The notes under the pieces were generated by a model that saw only the letters and a list, made by a program, of their open reading frames with translations, did not search any database and was not told where the DNA came from. The position numbers and the translations under genes were made by a program. 64,000 nt of DNA from Sambucus nigra (lineage: Eukaryota; Streptophyta; Magnoliopsida; Dipsacales; Adoxaceae): contig OX422213.1 of NCBI GenBank assembly GCA_949130495.1, positions 538,207,467 through 538,271,466 of the forward strand, in the 5' to 3' direction. This document shows positions 59,436-64,000 of this stretch, piece by piece (position 1 is the stretch's first letter; each line of letters begins with the position of its first letter).

Positions 59436-60895
59436 AAATGAGCGGGCAACTGCATCCTGATGCCCAAGCTCTCTCCATTTCGCCTTTCACACCTCGACCA
59501 CCTCACCTGCTAGCCTACGGCTCAACGCGTCTGCTACCACGTTAGCTTCCCCGGGTGGTAGCAGATTTCGAATTGGTAGTCCTTCATAAATTTAATCAAC
59601 CTCTGCTGATGCATATTCAGCTCCCACTGCGTGAACAGATATTGGAGTGACTTGTGATTCGTGAACAGGCGAAATTTCTCCCATAAGAGATAATGTCTCC
59701 ATATTCACAATGCAAACACGACTACTGCCAACTCCAAGTTGTGGGTGGGGTAGCTCCTCTCGTGAGGCTTAAGCTTGCGGGAAGCATAAGCGATCACCTT
59801 TTCCTCCTGCTGAAGCACGCCCCCAAGTCCTAGTAAGGATGCATTAGTGTAAACTAGGTATTCCATACCTGACCTGGGTAGGCATAGAACTGGTGCTGAA
59901 GTTATCTTGTCTTTTAGCTTATTAGAAGTCAACTGGTAAGCATCATCCCATATAAATGGCACCTCCTCGAGAGTCAAGTTTGTCAACGGACCCGCTACCT
60001 TTAAGAACTACTAAATAAACCATTTATAGTATTTTGCCAGCCCCAAGAAACTATGTATCTCAGTCGACATCGTGTTCTATCCCCACTCCCTCACCACTGA
60101 CATCTTCCTAGGATCTACCGATATCCCTTTCCCAGAAATGATGTGCCGTAAGAACTGAACCTCTCTCAGTCAGAACCCGTATTTCTTATATTTGGCATAT
60201 AACTCGTGGTCACGTAAAGTCTGTAAAACCATCCCCAGATGCTCGGTATGTGCCTCCTCAGTCCGGGAATAAATCAGAATGTCATTAATGAAGACGATGA
60301 CAAACTGATCTAAGAACTCTCTAAACACCATGTTCATCAAGTCCATGAAGACTGCCAACGAGTTGGTTAGCCCAAATGGCATAACCCTGAACTAGTAAGA
60401 TCCATACCTTATCAAAAAAGAAGTCTTAGGGACATCCTGCTCCCTAATATGTAACTGATGGTCCCCCGACCTGAAGTTTATCTTCGAAAAATAAGAAGCT
60501 CCCCTCAACTGGTAGAATAGGTCATCGATTCGGGCAACGGATATTTATTTCATATCGTGACCTTATTCAAATCTCGGTAATCAACACATAATCGTAGTGA
60601 CCCATCTCTCTTCTTTACGAATAATATGAGAGCACCCCCAAGGAAAGGTACTCCTACGAATGAAACCCTGACCCAATAATTGCTTGATCTGATCCTGTAG
60701 CTCCTTCATTTCAATCGGAGCCATACGATAAGGTGCACGAACTATCAACTAAGTGCCTGGTGCCAAATCTATCACAAACTTTATCTCCCTGTTGAGTGGT
60801 AATCCCGATAAGTCCTGAAATACATCAACGAACTCACGAACAACCGAAATCAAATCAAGCAGTATCACCAGTCCCTTAGAGGTCTCCTCCTATAT
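59436..60895 (-). pseudogene. Reverse transcriptase and RNase H of Tekay-B
   Basis: 60170-60382 carries [18 protein letters not shown] and [12 protein letters not shown], where Tekay-A has FIDDILIYS: the first Asp of the catalytic pair is Asn. 59705-59986 carries the RNase H start ([13 protein letters not shown], where Tekay-A has YTDAS, so an active-site Asp is also lost; [20 protein letters not shown]). Other blocks are recognisable in broken frames. Confidence 0.82.
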
Positions 60896-61445
60896 ATATT
60901 ATAAATGGGTCGATGAACCTCCCTCAGGACGAGGCATAGCCACCAAAAACATCACCTGACCCAGTATGGCAAACACTATACTACGACTATAAAAATCAAT
61001 CATCACCCTATACGTTACTAGCCAATCCATTCCGATAATAGCGTCATACTCGTGTATCTCTAAGACAAGCATGTCAGCTGGTAAAATTAACCTCCCAATG
61101 TCTATGCCTACTCCTCGACATATAAAGAATATCAAAGACCCATAACCCATCGGTGAGTCTACACTAGTAACTGTTCTATCTACCGTGTATAATAACCTCA
61201 TGGCACGTGCAAAACTAGTGGCAATAAAACTATGTGAAGCCCTCGTGTCAAATAACATCTGCCCGATAGTCCCCCGAATAGAAAACATACCCTCGACGGC
61301 AGGCGGGGTCTGATGAATCGCGGCCTGATGGATGTTGTAGACACGCCCATACTACAACTATCCCTACTTCATCGGAGCTATTAAAATGGCTGGCAAAGCT
61401 GGTACCTGGGGTGGTGCTGGGAGGGGGGCTGGAGATATCAGTCAT
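60896..61445 (-). pseudogene. Protease of Tekay-B
   Basis: MLFDTRASHSFIATSF aligns with the Tekay-A LFDTGATHRFI: the catalytic DTG reads DTR. The rest (DSPMGYGSLIFFICRGVGID, IIGMDWLVTY) is well kept in one 129-residue frame. Confidence 0.85.
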
Positions 61446-62576
61446 TGGGGCTCCTGACGAGCGCCCTGCTGTTGCTGCTGCTGTTGTTGGGAGGCTCTAC
61501 CCCTCTGAGGACAATCCTGGCATCTGTGGCCGGTGTTGCCATACATAAATCACCTCCCTAAAAAGTGTCCTCCCCTCTGCCCCTACTGTCCTCGGCCCTG
61601 ATGGCCGTTTTCACCCTTCCCCTGCTAAAATCGCTGCTGCCCTTGTTGGTCCTGCTGATCGGGTTAACCTTGATGGCCCTACCTAAATCCTCCCTGCCCC
61701 TGTCTGAAATCTCCATAATAGAATCTCTTAGAAGGGTCCCCCTGATGGGAACTCTGCTCACCCTGACAGCCCGTCCCTAAGCTACGGGTGCCCCACTTAC
61801 TCTACTACCTCCTGTTCGGCCCTACTGGCTGGACTCCCCGACTCGTTTGCTTCCCTGCTAATGGAAGCGATGATCCTGACAATGTAGTAAGGCAACATTA
61901 ACCACATCATAATAAGTGGCCAATGAAAGATTCCCTAGCAGATACTGGAGAATCCTCCAAGTCAATCCATCCATAAACCTTTGGATTTTCTTCTCCTCCG
62001 TCGGTATCTCATCTGGCACTAAATTCAGAAGATCAGTAAACTCTTCCTCATACTTTAAAACTATCCTCCCTTCCTTTTTGAGGTTCAATATCTTCCGCCT
62101 CATCTCGATCTGCACGTCGGAAGGGAAGTACTTGTGGTCAAACCGCACCCAAACTCTCGAATAGTAAAGCTATCTCTCTCCTCCGCAGTGGTAGTGGACT
62201 CCCACCACTATAGCGCTGCCCCCACCAATTTAAAGGTGGCTAAAATCTGCTTCTGCACCTCTATGCACTCATACATCCTTAAGTGTCTCTTTATATCCTT
62301 CCTCTATTAGCTCGCCTTTACCACATCTGAACTTCCTGCGAACTCTGGAGGAGGTGTCTTCTGGAAGGCATCTCTGACGTGCTCCCAAGAAGAAGGGAAA
62401 GCGTGGACTGGTGCTGGAGCCGGTGATGGGGCCTTCTGTACCACGATTAATGCTATATTCACCGCCTGTGCCATAATAGCGATAACTTTCACAGCATTCA
62501 TCGTACCCTGGGCTGGAGTTGGTTAAGGCTCGGGCTGGGCATCCCTATTGGCTCACCGTGCACATCTGGGAGGCAT
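61446..62576 (-). pseudogene. Gag of Tekay-B
   Basis: Start ATG at 62576 (MPPR). 62307-62501 gives MNAVKVIAIMAQAVNIALIVV and SSWEHVRDAFQ; 61858-62148 gives FDHKYFPSDVQIEMRRKILN, EYEEEFTDLL, then CQDHRFH. The Gln codons that became stops in Tekay-A are CAG here (about 62430 and 61877). A G/Q/R-rich tail and zinc-knuckle trace (about 61510-61560) are frame-broken. Confidence 0.8.
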
Positions 62577-62740
62577 AAAAAGAAGAGATAAGCTCTATAA
62601 GTCCACAGTAATTATCTCAAAAAGCTAAAGACGTAGAATGCGCAATTAATGAATACAACAGTCATAAATATTGGGCTATATATCAAAGAAAGCTACGCGA
62701 AAAGCATAGTAATCCGTACAGATCTTAAGGACTCTAGAAC

Positions 62741-62758
62741 CTGATGCTCTGATACCAC
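62741..62758 (-). promoter_or_regulatory. PBS of Tekay-B (initiator tRNA-Met)
   Basis: Minus strand TGGTATCAGAGCATCAGG, two bases inside the LTR. Confidence 0.9.
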
Positions 62759-62760
62759 CT

Positions 62761-63299
62761 GTGACACCTCGCCTAATTAAATACAGGGTGATCAGTCCTT
62801 TATTAAATTAAATTAGAATATCCAGTTGGTTCAGATAATGCATCACTGTCAGAAACTTTATTATTGAATACTAACCACCTAATATTTAAAAAGGGTGATG
62901 TCAAAATTTCAACTTTTAATTTATATAAAACTAAGTTCCGAATAAATAAACATTCACCATTCACATCAATCTCGTATGATAGGAAATAACTGCCATAATA
63001 AATGAAATCGGAGAAAACATTTCCAGTCTAAGTCCCAAATACAACAATCCAACAAAAATAAATCAACAATCGAAATAAGTAAATAACTAAATCCAAAATC
63101 TTTGAACATCTGAATAGAAAAGGGGAAATTTACCCTAACTATTGCAATAAATCAAAAGGTAAGAAATGATAGACATAGAGGCGTCTACTACCAAGGTCCT
63201 GTAACTTCCACAACATCTACAGCTCGTCGAGTGAATGGAACTCCTATGCTTGGTGTCCCTGTGGCTGGGCACCTAAAATAATTTGACAAGAAAAAGAGG
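62761..63299 (-). repeat. Truncated 5' LTR of Tekay-B
   Basis: 539 bp matching 44340-44879; similarity stops abruptly after GAAAAAGAG. The missing part holds the promoter region. Confidence 0.9.
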
Positions 63300-63583
63300 T
63301 AGTCATTGTTCTTTGCCAGAATCACTCTGGGAGAGGCACTTAAGAATGAAGTATATATTCTAAACATGGTACCTAGTAAAGAGGCAGCTATAACCCCTTA
63401 TGAACTATGAATAGGCCAAAAACCTGTCATTAAGCATTTACACATTTGGGGATGTCCAACTGAGGCAAGGCCTTATAGGCCAACTGAAAAAAACTGGACT
63501 CAATAACTATTAAATGCTATTTTGTTGGGTACACTATACTGTTGAGGGGTTTCAAGTCCTATGATTCCTCAACTAAGTACTTT
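63300..63583 (+). pseudogene. Copia pol fragment (integrase C-terminal/linker)
   Basis: Plus-strand translation reads ITLGEALKNEVYILNMVPSK, then AAITPYEL, VIKHLHIWGCPTEARPYRPT, and in a shifted frame LDSITIKCYFVGYT-like sequence, the typical Copia GEALKTAVYILNRVPSK...HVWGCPAEAR region. A stop follows PYEL and a frameshift follows the PTEKN stretch. The fragment starts exactly where the Tekay-B LTR ends. Confidence 0.8.
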
Positions 63584-64000
63584 TTTTATAATACCCCACC
63601 CCAAGAAATATAAATTTTAATAATAAATTGGGTATTTTACTCGAGGAAGTTGTTGGGATAATTAAACGCATGAATGAATAGGTTGGCATTACGACAACGA
63701 TGGGCATCTCAATATTTTACTCGAGTAATTGCATTATAAGCTTCTTGTCTCTGATTAATTCATCTACGACCACGATGGGCGTCTCAATATCAGTAACAAT
63801 AGACTATTGTGGGAGTGAGTATCCATAAAGAGCTTAATAAGGAGTGCATTTGAGGCTAGTGTGATAATTTTTGTTATTGCACCATTGCGACAGAAATATC
63901 CATTTATTCCACTTGTTTGGCCTTTGGATTCACATGCATCTTAAGTACGTTTCCATACAGTGATTCGTACTCTCTATATAGACATTAGTTTGAGGATGAT
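63584..64000. other. Unclassified DNA at the right edge
   Basis: No gene. ACGATGGGCATCTCAATAT (63699) and ACGATGGGCGTCTCAATAT (63773) form a short direct repeat, and ATTTTACTCGAG occurs twice (about 63635, 63713). TATAATACCCCACCCC near 63590 resembles an LTR end, but no partner is visible. Confidence 0.4.

Larger units (their letters stand above)
44340..63299 (-). mobile_element. Tekay-B: Tekay/Del-like retrotransposon, 5' LTR truncated, 3' LTR split twice
   Basis: Minus strand: partial 5' LTR 62761-63299, PBS 62741-62758, gag, protease, RT, RNase H, integrase (62576 down to about 57925), 3' LTR 57910-44340. Proteins are clearly related to Tekay-A, and the LTR outer ends are alike (TGTGATACCCCGC / TGTGACACCTCGC). 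Subtracting the inserts at 45307-46525 and 46835-56217 leaves a 3' LTR of about 2.95 kb. More decayed than Tekay-A. No target duplication can be read because the right end is lost. Confidence 0.85.

Overview
The window is a gene-poor, transposon-dense stretch of a flowering-plant nuclear genome. Evidence for a plant: Ty3/gypsy elements of Tat type (second, archaeal-type RNase H; spliced antisense ORFs) and Tekay/Del-like type (2.8-3.7 kb LTRs), Copia LTRs, hAT and foldback MITEs, and primer-binding sites complementary to initiator tRNA-Met. I cannot name the species. I see no convincing host gene, tRNA or rRNA. Nearly every coding region is a retrotransposon gene carrying stops, frameshifts or insertions.

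Layout. 1-20344: a minus-strand Tat-like element (Tat-1). Its 3' end lies beyond the left edge; its 5' LTR is 19844-20344. It carries spliced antisense coiled-coil ORFs (1-2421) and a 31-bp hairpin minisatellite (2619-3110). It was split between gag and protease by a complete Tekay-like element (7351-17859, target duplication AAACC) and in its RT by a small hAT MITE (6106-6269). Tat-1 itself sits in an older Copia element whose LTR is 20567-21146. 21147-24463: AT-rich DNA with three long inverted-repeat, MITE-like units.

24464-35600: a plus-strand Tat-like element (Tat-2), heavily decayed. Its integrase is split by a 4.7-kb solo gypsy LTR (30274-34985), which holds two Copia-like solo LTRs (30564-31506, duplication ATACC; 32329-33574, duplication ACAAT). 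35601-44339: unclassified repeat DNA split by a gag-only Copia-like element (36333-41291, duplication ATGTG), with a perfect 234-bp tandem duplication at 42441-42908.

44340-63299: a second Tekay-like element on the minus strand. Its 3' LTR was split by a 1.2-kb hAT-like element and by a 9.4-kb element with 3.7-kb LTRs and almost no coding capacity (46835-56217, duplication CCTAG). Its 5' LTR is cut off after 539 bp and abuts a Copia pol fragment (63300-63583).

The most interesting signal is regulatory. LTRs of several families that look unrelated carry clusters of short perfect palindromes in their 5' part, in most cases about 50-85 bp upstream of a TATA-like box. Three families share one 12-bp degenerate form, CGRAYCGRTYCG; two others share CTCGTTCGAACGAG.
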